A stretch of DNA of 64,000 bases from HGM04593 sp045588345 (GCA_045588345.1 JAZNDZ010000109.1:1-64000), one strand, 5' to 3'. Shown: positions 34,936 through 43,822, counted from the first letter of the stretch. A program made the numbers and translations. Notes: generated from the letters alone by a model not told the origin.

Positions 34936-36249
34936 ATGAACAGCAAGAACACCAAGGGTTTAGTTAAGATTGGTTTTATAACATATTGCATAATTTTAAT
35001 GTGCCAGATTCTAGCACAAGGATATATATGCTATAATAATGCATTGTATTCTGAACAATACTACACGTTTTGGCACTTTAGTGAATGGCTGATAAACTAT
35101 GAAGGCGGGTTTGTAAGACGAGGACTTTGCGGTGAAATTCTTCTCTTCTTATATAATACTTTAGGAATTAACATTAGTGTCGTATTATATATCATCTCCT
35201 ATACTTCTACGATTGCTCTTATAATGCTGACATTCATCATTTTCAAGAGGAAAGGCTTATCTTTTATTTTACTGCCGACTGTTATTGCTCTTGGAGGCTT
35301 CGCAATGAATATTATTCCGGCCTACAGAAGAGACACTGTAATACTGCTTTTTATTTTTGCGATTTTTTATTTATACCGTCAATACCACAATAGTAATAAA
35401 TTTACCTATTACATATTGTTCTGCATTTGCAGCATCGCCGTAATTCTAATGCACGAAGCCAGTTTCTTCTTATTTGCTCCGGTAATTTTTATACATCGGT
35501 TAATAAATGGGAAAGGAAGGACGTTATTGATAAACTTGGCAAATTCTACTGCACTTATATTTCCAATAATTATAACTATGGGCAGTGTCTGCCTGTTCAG
35601 CGGGGATAGAGAAACTGCAAATGCGATATGGGAATCCTACACTCCGTTCTTTAACGAGATTTTTGGCAAGATACCAGAAATGGGGCTTGGAGTTGAAGCA
35701 TTGACATGGGACAGTTTAGAAACATTCAAGTTCCATTTTGCAACAAATTATACCGAGCCTTTAGTTGGTGCTGTTCCCAGATGGGTTGCATGGATTGCAA
35801 TATTTCTTCTCACATTTTACTTATGCGCAAATGTAAATATGCTCAAGATTTTCTCGTATGAAAAAGAAGGTGTAAATTTCACCCGCTTGACAGAGATTCT
35901 AATATTCCAATTCATCTCATTGTCATTAATGTTTACCATATTATCATGCGACCTAAGAAGAGTCGTTATTTATTGGACTTTGTCTTCATTCTTTATATAC
36001 ACTATGCTTGGTGAAGGCTGGCAAACAGATATACCAATAATCAATAATGCAGCAATAAGAATCAACAGGCTTTTCAATAAAAACAGAATTCTGTCCAACA
36101 AGGTATTCTATATAGTTATTGCAATAACATTGATTTGTCCCTACTCGGGATTCCCGTTAGAAACCGCATATAAATCGTCAATCGTAGGCAATATATTTGA
36201 ATTACTCAAAAGAGGCGCAGATATTGTATTGCCTTATTTGGATTTCTGA
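34936..36249 (+). CDS. Polytopic membrane protein with GFVRRGLCG motif
   Basis: A 437-residue membrane protein with about 10-11 hydrophobic segments. The first periplasmic loop carries WLINYEGGFVRRGLCGEIL, a motif I have seen in uncharacterised proteins of polysaccharide clusters, and AYRRDTVILLFIFAIFYLY and ILMHEASFF follow. Those Arg/Asp- and His-Glu-containing helix ends suit a GT-C enzyme or a second polymerase. The TTG at 34918 would overlap the preceding stop by 4 bases; the ATG at 34936 is preferred. The function is not known. Confidence 0.6.
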   Translation: MNSKNTKGLVKIGFITYCIILMCQILAQGYICYNNALYSEQYYTFWHFSEWLINYEGGFVRRGLCGEILLFLYNTLGINISVVLYIISYTSTIALIMLTFIIFKRKGLSFILLPTVIALGGFAMNIIPAYRRDTVILLFIFAIFYLYRQYHNSNKFTYYILFCICSIAVILMHEASFFLFAPVIFIHRLINGKGRTLLINLANSTALIFPIIITMGSVCLFSGDRETANAIWESYTPFFNEIFGKIPEMGLGVEALTWDSLETFKFHFATNYTEPLVGAVPRWVAWIAIFLLTFYLCANVNMLKIFSYEKEGVNFTRLTEILIFQFISLSLMFTILSCDLRRVVIYWTLSSFFIYTMLGEGWQTDIPIINNAAIRINRLFNKNRILSNKVFYIVIAITLICPYSGFPLETAYKSSIVGNIFELLKRGADIVLPYLDF

Positions 36250-36301
36250 AAACATTAGACGTATACTTTATACCAAATAATAAACTCACCAACAGTCCAC
36301 C

Positions 36302-37183
36302 ATGAAAAACATAATACAGCTTATGCGCCCACACCAGTGGCTGAAGAACGCATTTGTATTTCTGCCGCTGTTCTTTGACCAGAAAATGCTATCTGGGAGC
36401 GAATTTATTGATGCGATGTTAGCATTCATTTCTTTCTCGTTTGCCGCGAGCAGTATATACTGTCTCAATGATATAATTGACATTGAGGCAGACAGACTTC
36501 ACCCCAAGAAATGCAAGAGAGTGCTGGCGAGCGGCAAGATAAGCAAGACACAGGCATTGATTGTCATGGCAGTTCTGATGGTTGCCTCAATAGCGATTCC
36601 ACTGGTTGCTTTCCAAGGAAGAACAATGTTTGAACTGACAGCGGTGACTGTACTATATATTGCAATGAATATGGCATACTGCCTAAAAATAAAGAAGTTC
36701 GCAATTGTCGATGTATTCACCATCGCCACAGGATTTGTCATGCGTGTTGCAGCGGGCGGCATTGCTACAGATATATGGATTTCGCAGTGGATTGTATCGC
36801 TAACCTTCCTTTTGGCACTTTTCCTTGCTTTTGCCAAGAGGCGCGATGATGTTGTTATTTTCAACCAAAGCGGCACAAAGACACGCAACAACATAATCCG
36901 CTACAATCTGGAGTTCCTTAATAGCGCAATATCCATTGTTGGCACAATGACCATGATATGCTATATCATGTGGTGCATGTCAGAGGAGGTTATCGAACGT
37001 ATGGGCACAGACAAACTCTACATGACCGCCTTATTTGTCCTATTGGGTATCATGCGCTATTTGCAAGTCACAATGGTAGATACCAAAAGCGGAAGCCCCA
37101 CAACGATACTATACAAAGACCGTTTCATCCACGTATGCATAGCCGGTTGGATTGCGACATTCTACACAATCATATACCTGTAA
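36302..37183 (+). CDS. UbiA-family prenyltransferase, polyprenyl-phosphate phosphoribosyltransferase-like
   Basis: A 293-residue UbiA fold enzyme with about 9 helices. The first Asp-rich motif is NDIIDIEADRLHPKK (Asn56, Asp57, Asp60, Asp64), followed by KRVLASGKI. This phrasing is like the decaprenyl-phosphate 5-phosphoribosyltransferases (Rv3806c type) rather than the quinone or heme enzymes. The second motif region is AIVDVFTIATGFVMRV, and AKRRDDVVIF follows. It would join phosphoribosyl pyrophosphate to polyprenyl phosphate. The HAD phosphatase and GtrA genes directly downstream fit a lipid-linked pentose donor route. Confidence 0.78.
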   Translation: MKNIIQLMRPHQWLKNAFVFLPLFFDQKMLSGSEFIDAMLAFISFSFAASSIYCLNDIIDIEADRLHPKKCKRVLASGKISKTQALIVMAVLMVASIAIPLVAFQGRTMFELTAVTVLYIAMNMAYCLKIKKFAIVDVFTIATGFVMRVAAGGIATDIWISQWIVSLTFLLALFLAFAKRRDDVVIFNQSGTKTRNNIIRYNLEFLNSAISIVGTMTMICYIMWCMSEEVIERMGTDKLYMTALFVLLGIMRYLQVTMVDTKSGSPTTILYKDRFIHVCIAGWIATFYTIIYL

Positions 37184-37187
37184 AAGA

Positions 37188-37775
37188 ATGAGAAGATACT
37201 CATTGTTTGATTTTGATGGGACAATCACAAGCAAAGATACGCTCTTTGACTTCATAAGTTTCACATACGGCAAACGGGGACTTATTAAGTGTCTGTTGCT
37301 AAATATATTCAACCTTGCACTCTATGCCCTAAAATTGAGGAGCAATGAAAAAACAAAAGAAATACTGCTGTCAACGGTTATAAAAGGCACTGACTCCGTA
37401 ACTTTTGAACAGATGTGCCAACGATATTCAATGACCAGAATTCCGCAAATAACCAAAAAGCAGACTATAGCAATCATTGAATCCCACAAAAGCAATGGTG
37501 ATACCCTTTATATTGTGAGCGCTTCACCCGAAGACTGGATAAGACCTTGGGCTCTTGAAAATGGTTTCTCATTAGTCATTGCGACCAAATTAGAGAAAAA
37601 GGGCGGATTTATTACCGGAAAATTCTCATCCAAGAATTGTCATGGAACAGAAAAGGTGAACAGGCTCGAAGAAATTATTAAACATCGGGAAAATGCTTAC
37701 ATATTTGCATATGGTGACAGCAAGAGCGACAAACCAATGTTGGAATATGCCGATGAAGGGTATTATATCAAATGA
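37188..37775 (+). CDS. HAD-IB family phosphatase
   Basis: A 195-residue SerB-like HAD phosphatase. RYSLFDFDGTITSKDTLFDF gives the nucleophile Asp8 and acid-base Asp10, YIVSASPEDWIRPW is motif II and FAYGDSKSDKPMLEYAD is motif IV. The frame is open from 37152, but the ATG at 37188, 4 bases after the UbiA gene's stop, fits best. Next to a phosphoribosyl-lipid synthase, the likely job is to remove the 5-phosphate from polyprenyl-phospho-ribose-5-phosphate. Other sugar phosphates are possible. Confidence 0.83.
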   Translation: MRRYSLFDFDGTITSKDTLFDFISFTYGKRGLIKCLLLNIFNLALYALKLRSNEKTKEILLSTVIKGTDSVTFEQMCQRYSMTRIPQITKKQTIAIIESHKSNGDTLYIVSASPEDWIRPWALENGFSLVIATKLEKKGGFITGKFSSKNCHGTEKVNRLEEIIKHRENAYIFAYGDSKSDKPMLEYADEGYYIK

Positions 37776-37789
37776 TATAGAATAAACAC

Positions 37790-38173
37790 ATGAGCAACAG
37801 CATATTGGCACAAACTGGGAAATACCTTATTGTAGGCGGATTCTGTACCATTGTTGACATGGGTTTGCTGTATCTCCTTACCGGACTTGGGGTACACTAT
37901 CTCATTTCGGCTGTAATCTCGTTCACTACAGGTGTTACCTTGAACTATTTCATGTGCACCGCATGGATTTTTGATGAGTCAAAAGTAAAAGACAAAAGAA
38001 TTGAATTATTGCTCTACTTCCTCATCTCAATTGTGGGGTTACTTATCAACTTGATTGGAATATGGATACTTACCAGCATGCTTGAAATGCATTACATGCT
38101 GTCAAAACTACTATCTACAGCCGTGACATTAATATGGAACTTCTGTTCAAGAAAATACTTCCTGCATAATTGA
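37790..38173 (+). CDS. GtrA-family membrane protein
   Basis: A 127-residue protein with four hydrophobic helices. KYLIVGGFCTIVDMGLLYLL at the start and FITGVTLNYF-like and WNFCSRKYF sequences near helices two and four are standard GtrA features. GtrA proteins are thought to flip polyprenyl-phosphate sugars to the outer face of the inner membrane. Directly after the UbiA and HAD genes it would flip the pentosyl lipid. Its stop overlaps a TTG that could start the next gene. Confidence 0.85.
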   Translation: MSNSILAQTGKYLIVGGFCTIVDMGLLYLLTGLGVHYLISAVISFTTGVTLNYFMCTAWIFDESKVKDKRIELLLYFLISIVGLLINLIGIWILTSMLEMHYMLSKLLSTAVTLIWNFCSRKYFLHN

Positions 38174-38178
38174 TTACT

Positions 38179-39150
38179 ATGACCGACCTCACACTTGCCA
38201 TCTGCATGTATAATGCAGAGAAATATATAAAAGAGACTCTCGAGAGCGTCATTGCCCAGACAATGCAGGATTTTTACCTGCTCATCGTCAACGACTGCAG
38301 CACTGACGGAAGTATAACCGCTGTTGAGGAGTTCTTTGCACAAAATCCAAGGCAGCATGAAATAGTCACTTTCAAAGAAAACCATGGCATTGGCTATGCA
38401 AGACATTTTGCCGAACGCAAAGCATCAACAAAATACATGATGTTCCTTGATGCCGATGACGTTCTCTACCCTAATGCCATTGAGACAATGTATAACAGAA
38501 TAAAGAGCGACAATGACTTGATGGCTGTGGGCTGCTATCTTGAATATGTCAACGAGAAGGGCAAAAAGATAGGCGGTGGCATTTTCCTGGGAGAGACAAC
38601 AAAAGAGGGATTCTACAAAAAGGCTGCAAACAAAAAACTCATATTCATGCAGCCTACAGCAATATATGACAGAGAAACAGCCCTTTCAGTTGGCGGCTAT
38701 GCCATTGATGGTTACCCCGAAGGAAAACCGCGTTATCAGGACTATTGCGAGGACCTTGACCTATGGACACGCATGAGTGACCTGTACAAGGACAGCAAGG
38801 CTATAATTATTATTCCTGAGGTGCTGTGCAAATATAGAAAAATTGGCAATGGGCTCTCCTCAAATTCATTTAACATGATAATAAAAATGCGCTACACCAA
38901 GCGCAACCTTCTGCTACGGCGTAGTGGAGAAAAGGAACTCACATTCATTGAGTTCTATGAATCATTAAGCAAAAAGGAGATGCGCGCTTTGAAGCATGAT
39001 GCCATTGCCGCCGACTCCCTACGCAATGGAGTATTCTACCTGAAACGCAGAGATATAATCAAGGGGACTTGGGAAATAATGAAGTCAATATACTACCGCC
39101 CGGGTTACATTTTTGACAAACTGAAGCATAACTTCTTCAAGAAAAAGTAG
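38179..39150 (+). CDS. Glycosyltransferase family 2
   Basis: A 323-residue GT2 enzyme. LTLAICMYNAEKYIKETLESVIAQTM, IVNDCSTDGS and FLDADDVLYPNAIETM form the donor site. The ATG at 38179 is chosen over the TTG at 38170 that overlaps the GtrA stop. It closes the AT-rich central part of the locus; a 244-base spacer and the DUF1016 gene follow. Donor and acceptor are unknown, though use of a neighbouring lipid-linked pentose would need a GT-C enzyme, not this one. Confidence 0.86.
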   Translation: MTDLTLAICMYNAEKYIKETLESVIAQTMQDFYLLIVNDCSTDGSITAVEEFFAQNPRQHEIVTFKENHGIGYARHFAERKASTKYMMFLDADDVLYPNAIETMYNRIKSDNDLMAVGCYLEYVNEKGKKIGGGIFLGETTKEGFYKKAANKKLIFMQPTAIYDRETALSVGGYAIDGYPEGKPRYQDYCEDLDLWTRMSDLYKDSKAIIIIPEVLCKYRKIGNGLSSNSFNMIIKMRYTKRNLLLRRSGEKELTFIEFYESLSKKEMRALKHDAIAADSLRNGVFYLKRRDIIKGTWEIMKSIYYRPGYIFDKLKHNFFKKK

Positions 39151-39394
39151 ACCTTACCCCTCCCCAATGATAAGGAGCTATTTTAAAAGAATTTATTTAA
39201 AGACAGAAGTACAAAGCTGCGAGCAAGCGAGTGTGTGGAAGTTTACTTACACACAAAGCGAGCGAAAGCAGGTTCAACATAGTTAAAAGAACAAAAGGCA
39301 TTGCTGTTATATGAATATTGAGGAACTTATAAAACATACAAACTTGCTTTTATACAGGCCTGGAAATATCAAGTAATTACTTATATAAATCAAC
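39151..39394. other. Spacer with hairpin and tiny reading frame before the DUF1016 gene
   Basis: This is one of the few real gaps in the locus. It contains GTGTGT (39231-39236) opposite ACACAC (39249-39254) with AAGT/ACTT inside, and outer CTGC (39217-39220) / GCAG (39268-39271), forming an imperfect hairpin with GCGAGC-type repeats. A 21-codon frame runs 39311-39376 (MNIEELIKHTNLLLYRPGNI...), possibly the stub of a lost gene. No consensus promoter was found. Confidence 0.45.
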
Positions 39395-40432
39395 ATGAAA
39401 GAAAAAAACGATTTGCCAACAAATAATAATGTGAGTCAAGCCTTTATAACCGATATATGCTCTATCATTGACAATGGACGAAGAACAGCTTATGAATCGG
39501 TAGGAAACATTATGATACAGACTTATTGGAATGTTGGCAAAAGAATTGTTGAAGAGGAACAAAAAGGCAATGAACGTGCCGAGTATGGCAAACGCATAAT
39601 CGAGCAATTATCAAACGAATTGACACACCGATATGGCAAGGGATTCAGCAAGAGGTACCTTGCATATTTCCGCAAGTTCTATTTAACAATCAGTGATATG
39701 GAGATTTTGCAAACACGTTTGCAAAATCTTACATGGTCACACATTCTTACTGCATTGAGAGCTGATTCAGAGACAAGTATACGCTGGTATTTAAATATGG
39801 CATCACAAGAAATGTGGAATGTACGAACATTAAGCCGAAATATTAGTACCCAATACTTTGAAAGACATTTTGAACAGCCGAATTTAGATATGAGGGAAGA
39901 AAACCCGAATAAGTTTGAACTACTGAAAAATCCTATTATTACCGAGTTCTTGGGTCTGAAACAAGATATCTCATTCTCAGAGCAAGAGTTAGAAACAGCA
40001 ATTATCAATCATCTTCAAGATTTTATTATGGAGATGGGTAGAGGGTTTGCATTTATGGGACGGCAACAATTGGTGCGAACAGACACACAAGACTATTTTA
40101 TTGACTTGGTCTTCTACAATGTAATCTTAAAATGCTATGTACTTATTGATTTAAAAGTTGGAGTTATAACTCATCAAGATGTGGGGCAGATGGATATGTA
40201 TGTAAGGATGTACGATGAATTAAAGCGTACAGAAGGTGATAATCCGACTATTGGTATCGTACTATGCTCTGAGACAAGTAAGGATATTGCCCGCTATTCA
40301 ATACTTAAAGGGAACGAGCAGTTATTTGCGGCGAAATACCTACCGTTGTTACCTTCAGAAGAAGATTTGAAGCGCGAAATAGAAAAGCAAAAAGAAATCT
40401 TCAACTTGCAGCATAATATAGAAAAGGAATAA
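39395..40432 (+). CDS. DUF1016 family PDDEXK-type nuclease (YhcG-like)
   Basis: A 345-residue protein. The N-terminal DUF1016 domain has IMIQTYWNVGKRIVEEEQ (40-57), YGKRIIEQLSNEL and GFSKRYLAYFRKFY, a helical DNA-binding-like part. The C-terminal PDDEXK domain shows Glu198/Glu200, MGRGFAFMGRQ, DYFIDLVFY (Asp237) and IDLKVG (Asp252, Lys254), the expected acidic and lysine residues. Family members occur next to restriction or other defence systems and toxin-like loci, and the activity is thought to be DNA cleavage. Here it lies alone among polysaccharide genes, with its own spacer. It has no obvious partner and no sugar-related feature, so it is probably a later insertion. Confidence 0.88.
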   Translation: MKEKNDLPTNNNVSQAFITDICSIIDNGRRTAYESVGNIMIQTYWNVGKRIVEEEQKGNERAEYGKRIIEQLSNELTHRYGKGFSKRYLAYFRKFYLTISDMEILQTRLQNLTWSHILTALRADSETSIRWYLNMASQEMWNVRTLSRNISTQYFERHFEQPNLDMREENPNKFELLKNPIITEFLGLKQDISFSEQELETAIINHLQDFIMEMGRGFAFMGRQQLVRTDTQDYFIDLVFYNVILKCYVLIDLKVGVITHQDVGQMDMYVRMYDELKRTEGDNPTIGIVLCSETSKDIARYSILKGNEQLFAAKYLPLLPSEEDLKREIEKQKEIFNLQHNIEKE

Positions 40433-40442
40433 AAAAATAACA

Positions 40443-41762
40443 ATGCCCATTAATACAACAGAACATATAAAAGAAATCATCGGTTTCCTTAACAAGAATG
40501 CCGATTATGCCGTACTGCGCAACTTTGAGGGGTTGCCCGACAGGAACAACAGCCGCGACATCGACATCATAATCACACGCAAGAGTTACAAGAGAATAAA
40601 GAAATCACTTGTGGAACTGATTGACCGCAGCGGGTGGAAGATTATAACATACCTCAACAGCGACCGTCTCATCAGTTATGTATGTGCAAGGACAACTGAG
40701 GAAAAGGCCGAAATAATACAGTGGGACTTTTTCTTTGACACATCGGTGTGGGGCGTACAGTTGATGAGTGCCGAGGAGTTCCTGGAACACAAACATTTCA
40801 ACGGTTTCCTGTACCATACAGGTATTGAGTGCCAGTTCCTTGACAAGATACTCTATAACAGCGCTGTAGGAAGCAAATACCCCGAAAAGTACAAGACAAC
40901 CAGAGAAGCGGCAGAAAATAGCGAAATAGTAAAAAAGAAACTGAAGCAGATATTCGATTGCAATTCTGCTGACGAATGCGAGAAAAGACGCGGTAAAAAA
41001 CTACTCCTAAAAGCACTGTGGAGCAACCTTAAACGCAGGCCATTTGATTTGATTACAAGTATATTGCATTTCCTTTATACATTCATTGGCAACTACATGC
41101 GCTCACGCACAGGCTTCAGCATAGGCTTTACCGGCCCCGACGGAAGCGGCAAGACCACGGTGATTGACACCATATTGGAGCGCATTGCACCAGTATTCAA
41201 GACCGCGCACAAATACTATCACTTCCGCCCTGCACTTTTCGGCAACCTTGGTGAAGTGGCACACTCGGCAGGAATAAAGAAAGATGTTGACCGCAACTAC
41301 AGCGACCCGCACCGCGGCGGCAAAACAAGCAGACTGAACTCAATCCTGCGCCTCTGCTACTACTCCATTGATTATATAATCGGATATTTTTTAAAAGTAA
41401 AACCAGTAACACGCATCACACGTGTAGTTGTCTTTGACCGCTACTTTACCGATATAATCTGCGACAGCCGCCGCTCGAGAATATATCTGAGTCCAAAGTT
41501 CCTCTATTGGTGGGGAAAACTCTTTATTCCATCGCTTGACTACAACATACTGCTCACAGCAAGTAGCAAAACAATCCTCGCCCGCAAACGCGAACTTGAT
41601 GAAGAGGGGATAAACACAATCAATGCCAAAATAGATTACCTCGCCGGCAAAAAAGGGTATACCAAAATACTTAACGAGACTACCCCTCAGGCAGCAGTGC
41701 ACGAGATACTGAAGCATGTATTCACCGAGCAACATAGAAAAAATTTAAAAAGATTAAGATAA
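40443..41762 (+). CDS. Nucleotidyltransferase-like domain fused to thymidylate-kinase-like P-loop kinase
   Basis: A 439-residue two-domain protein. Residues 1-190 resemble a minimal nucleotidyltransferase fold: ADYAVLRNFEGLPDRNNSRDIDIIIT, with paired Asp residues, then IQWDFFF. Residues 225-439 are a P-loop kinase like thymidylate kinase: GPDGSGKTT (231-239), VVFDRYFTDIICDSRRSR as the DRY-type motif and a C-terminal lid with ARKRELDEE. Proteins of this sort occur in surface-polysaccharide loci; the substrate may be a sugar, polyol or lipid phosphate. It follows the DUF1016 gene by 10 bases. Composition is richer in GC than the genes before 39 kb. Confidence 0.72.
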   Translation: MPINTTEHIKEIIGFLNKNADYAVLRNFEGLPDRNNSRDIDIIITRKSYKRIKKSLVELIDRSGWKIITYLNSDRLISYVCARTTEEKAEIIQWDFFFDTSVWGVQLMSAEEFLEHKHFNGFLYHTGIECQFLDKILYNSAVGSKYPEKYKTTREAAENSEIVKKKLKQIFDCNSADECEKRRGKKLLLKALWSNLKRRPFDLITSILHFLYTFIGNYMRSRTGFSIGFTGPDGSGKTTVIDTILERIAPVFKTAHKYYHFRPALFGNLGEVAHSAGIKKDVDRNYSDPHRGGKTSRLNSILRLCYYSIDYIIGYFLKVKPVTRITRVVVFDRYFTDIICDSRRSRIYLSPKFLYWWGKLFIPSLDYNILLTASSKTILARKRELDEEGINTINAKIDYLAGKKGYTKILNETTPQAAVHEILKHVFTEQHRKNLKRLR

Positions 41763-41763
41763 T

Positions 41764-42786
41764 ATGACTGGAGAACCATTTTTTTCCATTATAATTCCTA
41801 TATACAATGGAGTAACCAATGACCTTCCAATATGCCTTGAAAGCATCTGGCAGCAACCGCTTGACAAGAATCTGTATGAGGTTATTTGTATTGACGACTG
41901 TAGCACCGACAATACATATAAATGGCTGTTAGAGCAACAAGAAACATATAACAACCTTAAAATCATAAAGAACGAAAAGAATATACGCCAAGGCGCAAGC
42001 AGGAATAAAGGAGTGAAAATTGCAAAAGGCAAATATATTCTGTTCATAGACTCCGACGATTATTTCCATGAAAAAAGCATCGCAAAGATTTATGAAATAT
42101 TACAAGACAGTGACCTTGAAATTCTTGTAAGCGATTCGGCATATCAGTTCAAAAGATATCCGCACAATAATCTTCAACTTAATCTACCATTCAGGGAAAA
42201 AACCGATGGCGAGACATTCGTCAAAAAGAACGGATGGGCTATAGCCCCTTGGCGACTATGCTTTGAAAGAGAATTCTACAACAGAAACAGAATAGAATTT
42301 GTTGAAGGCACAAGGGTTGAAGATGTTGATTGGGGCGTAAAAATGATGTTCTATGTAAAAAAAATACAATATCAGCCGACCTTATTGGTACATTATATCA
42401 AAGGAGAAAGTGGAACCAGCGATACAATGTACAAGAACAAGATTACCCTTATTGACAACATAGAAGCAGCAAACAGAGTTATAGAACTTGCCGAAACTCT
42501 TTATGCAGATTCTCCAAACAAGCAATCTGCAATAAACTTGGCAAACACATACTACAACCGTACAATCTCATACCTGTTTGGCCTATTCTCATCAATAAAG
42601 TCTAAGAAAGAGATTATAAGTCATGTAAGATACAAATCCTCACAATTCCACCTCGTGAGATTTGCGACAACGTATCCTATGATTTTTGCAATATCAAGCA
42701 ACAGTCTTGTCCCTATATTCAGAATAGCAAGATACATGCGCAGAAAAATTACTGCTATAAAACTCAAAAGGAGCAACAATGACTAA
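41764..42786 (+). CDS. Glycosyltransferase family 2 (tandem pair, first copy)
   Basis: A 340-residue GT2 enzyme. FFSIIIPIYNGVTNDLPICLESIWQQ, VICIDDCSTDNTYKWLLEQQ, RQGASRNKGVKIAKGKY and FIDSDDYFHEKSI form the donor domain; RVEDVDWGVKMMFYVKK is probably the acceptor-side catalytic region. It starts one base after the stop of the previous gene and overlaps the next gene by 8 bases. The next gene is a clear tandem paralogue with the same phrases throughout, so the pair arose by duplication and may add two similar sugars. Confidence 0.88.
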   Translation: MTGEPFFSIIIPIYNGVTNDLPICLESIWQQPLDKNLYEVICIDDCSTDNTYKWLLEQQETYNNLKIIKNEKNIRQGASRNKGVKIAKGKYILFIDSDDYFHEKSIAKIYEILQDSDLEILVSDSAYQFKRYPHNNLQLNLPFREKTDGETFVKKNGWAIAPWRLCFEREFYNRNRIEFVEGTRVEDVDWGVKMMFYVKKIQYQPTLLVHYIKGESGTSDTMYKNKITLIDNIEAANRVIELAETLYADSPNKQSAINLANTYYNRTISYLFGLFSSIKSKKEIISHVRYKSSQFHLVRFATTYPMIFAISSNSLVPIFRIARYMRRKITAIKLKRSNND

Positions 42787-43822
42787 GACAAAAGAAACCT
42801 TTTTCTCAATAGTAATACCTGTTTATAACGGAATTACTCACGGAATACAGAAATGTTTAGATAGCATTTGGCAACAATCGCTGAAAACAGATGAATATGA
42901 GGTTATATGTATTGACGACTGCAGTACAGACAACACACGAACATGGCTAAAAGAACAGAGGATGCTGCATAGCAACCTTGTAATCATTGAAAATAAAGAG
43001 AATGTACGCCAGGGCGGTAGCAGAAACATGGGAATAAGAACTGCAAGAGGAAAATACATAGTGCTAATTGACCAAGACGACTATTTCCATAAAGAGAGTA
43101 TTACCCAGGCATACAATCACCTGCAAAAGGCACAACTTGAAATTCTTATTGTAGATTGTGCTTATCAATATCCTGGTGTTGAGAGCAACAAACTTCAGCA
43201 TAATTTCCCACACAGGGAAGTCATGACCGGCGATGAGCAGATTGAGAAGAACTCTATCCCATACGCACCATGGAAATTCATATTCTTAAAGTCGTTAATT
43301 ATTGAATATGACTTATTTTTCATTGAGAATGAAAGGATTGAGGATGTAGACTGGGTACATAAACTCGTCCATTACGCAAAACGTACACAATATCAACCAA
43401 TCTTAATGATTCACTACAACAAATCAAGCATTTCAACAACAATGACCGCATATAATTCTAAAGAGATTATATATAGTTCTTTGAGATTGGCAAAAAGGAT
43501 GGACACAATGATAAATACAACATTTAAGGAATCAAACGTGCCTGTCCGGAACTACATGAAATGGCTGTTGGGCAAAGAGTGCTATTTACCTTTAAGGAGT
43601 TATTTCTTCTTTTATGACAGCATCAAGAATAAATCAACAAACATTGTTGAAAACATACAGGGTATAAGCATTGAACAAGGCACACTTGTCAAGACTGCAC
43701 AGAAATATCCTAAGAGTTATGCGTTTATAACAAATATTCTTTCTCCGTTTATGAACATTTTTATGCATATTTACAGAATCATAAAATACAACAACTGCAC
43801 AGATGGCACAAAAAAGAATTGA
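42779..43822 (+). CDS. Glycosyltransferase family 2 (tandem pair, second copy)
   Basis: A 347-residue paralogue of the gene before it (shared FFSI.IP.YNG, YEVICIDDCSTDNT, RQG.SRN.G, ERIEDVDW). The metal-site phrase reads LIDQDDYFHKESI, so the Ser of DSDD is Gln here while both outer Asp residues remain. The C-terminal third has diverged. The end overlaps the acyltransferase gene by 20 bases. Donor or acceptor preference has probably shifted after duplication. Confidence 0.87.
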   Translation: MTKTKETFFSIVIPVYNGITHGIQKCLDSIWQQSLKTDEYEVICIDDCSTDNTRTWLKEQRMLHSNLVIIENKENVRQGGSRNMGIRTARGKYIVLIDQDDYFHKESITQAYNHLQKAQLEILIVDCAYQYPGVESNKLQHNFPHREVMTGDEQIEKNSIPYAPWKFIFLKSLIIEYDLFFIENERIEDVDWVHKLVHYAKRTQYQPILMIHYNKSSISTTMTAYNSKEIIYSSLRLAKRMDTMINTTFKESNVPVRNYMKWLLGKECYLPLRSYFFFYDSIKNKSTNIVENIQGISIEQGTLVKTAQKYPKSYAFITNILSPFMNIFMHIYRIIKYNNCTDGTKKN

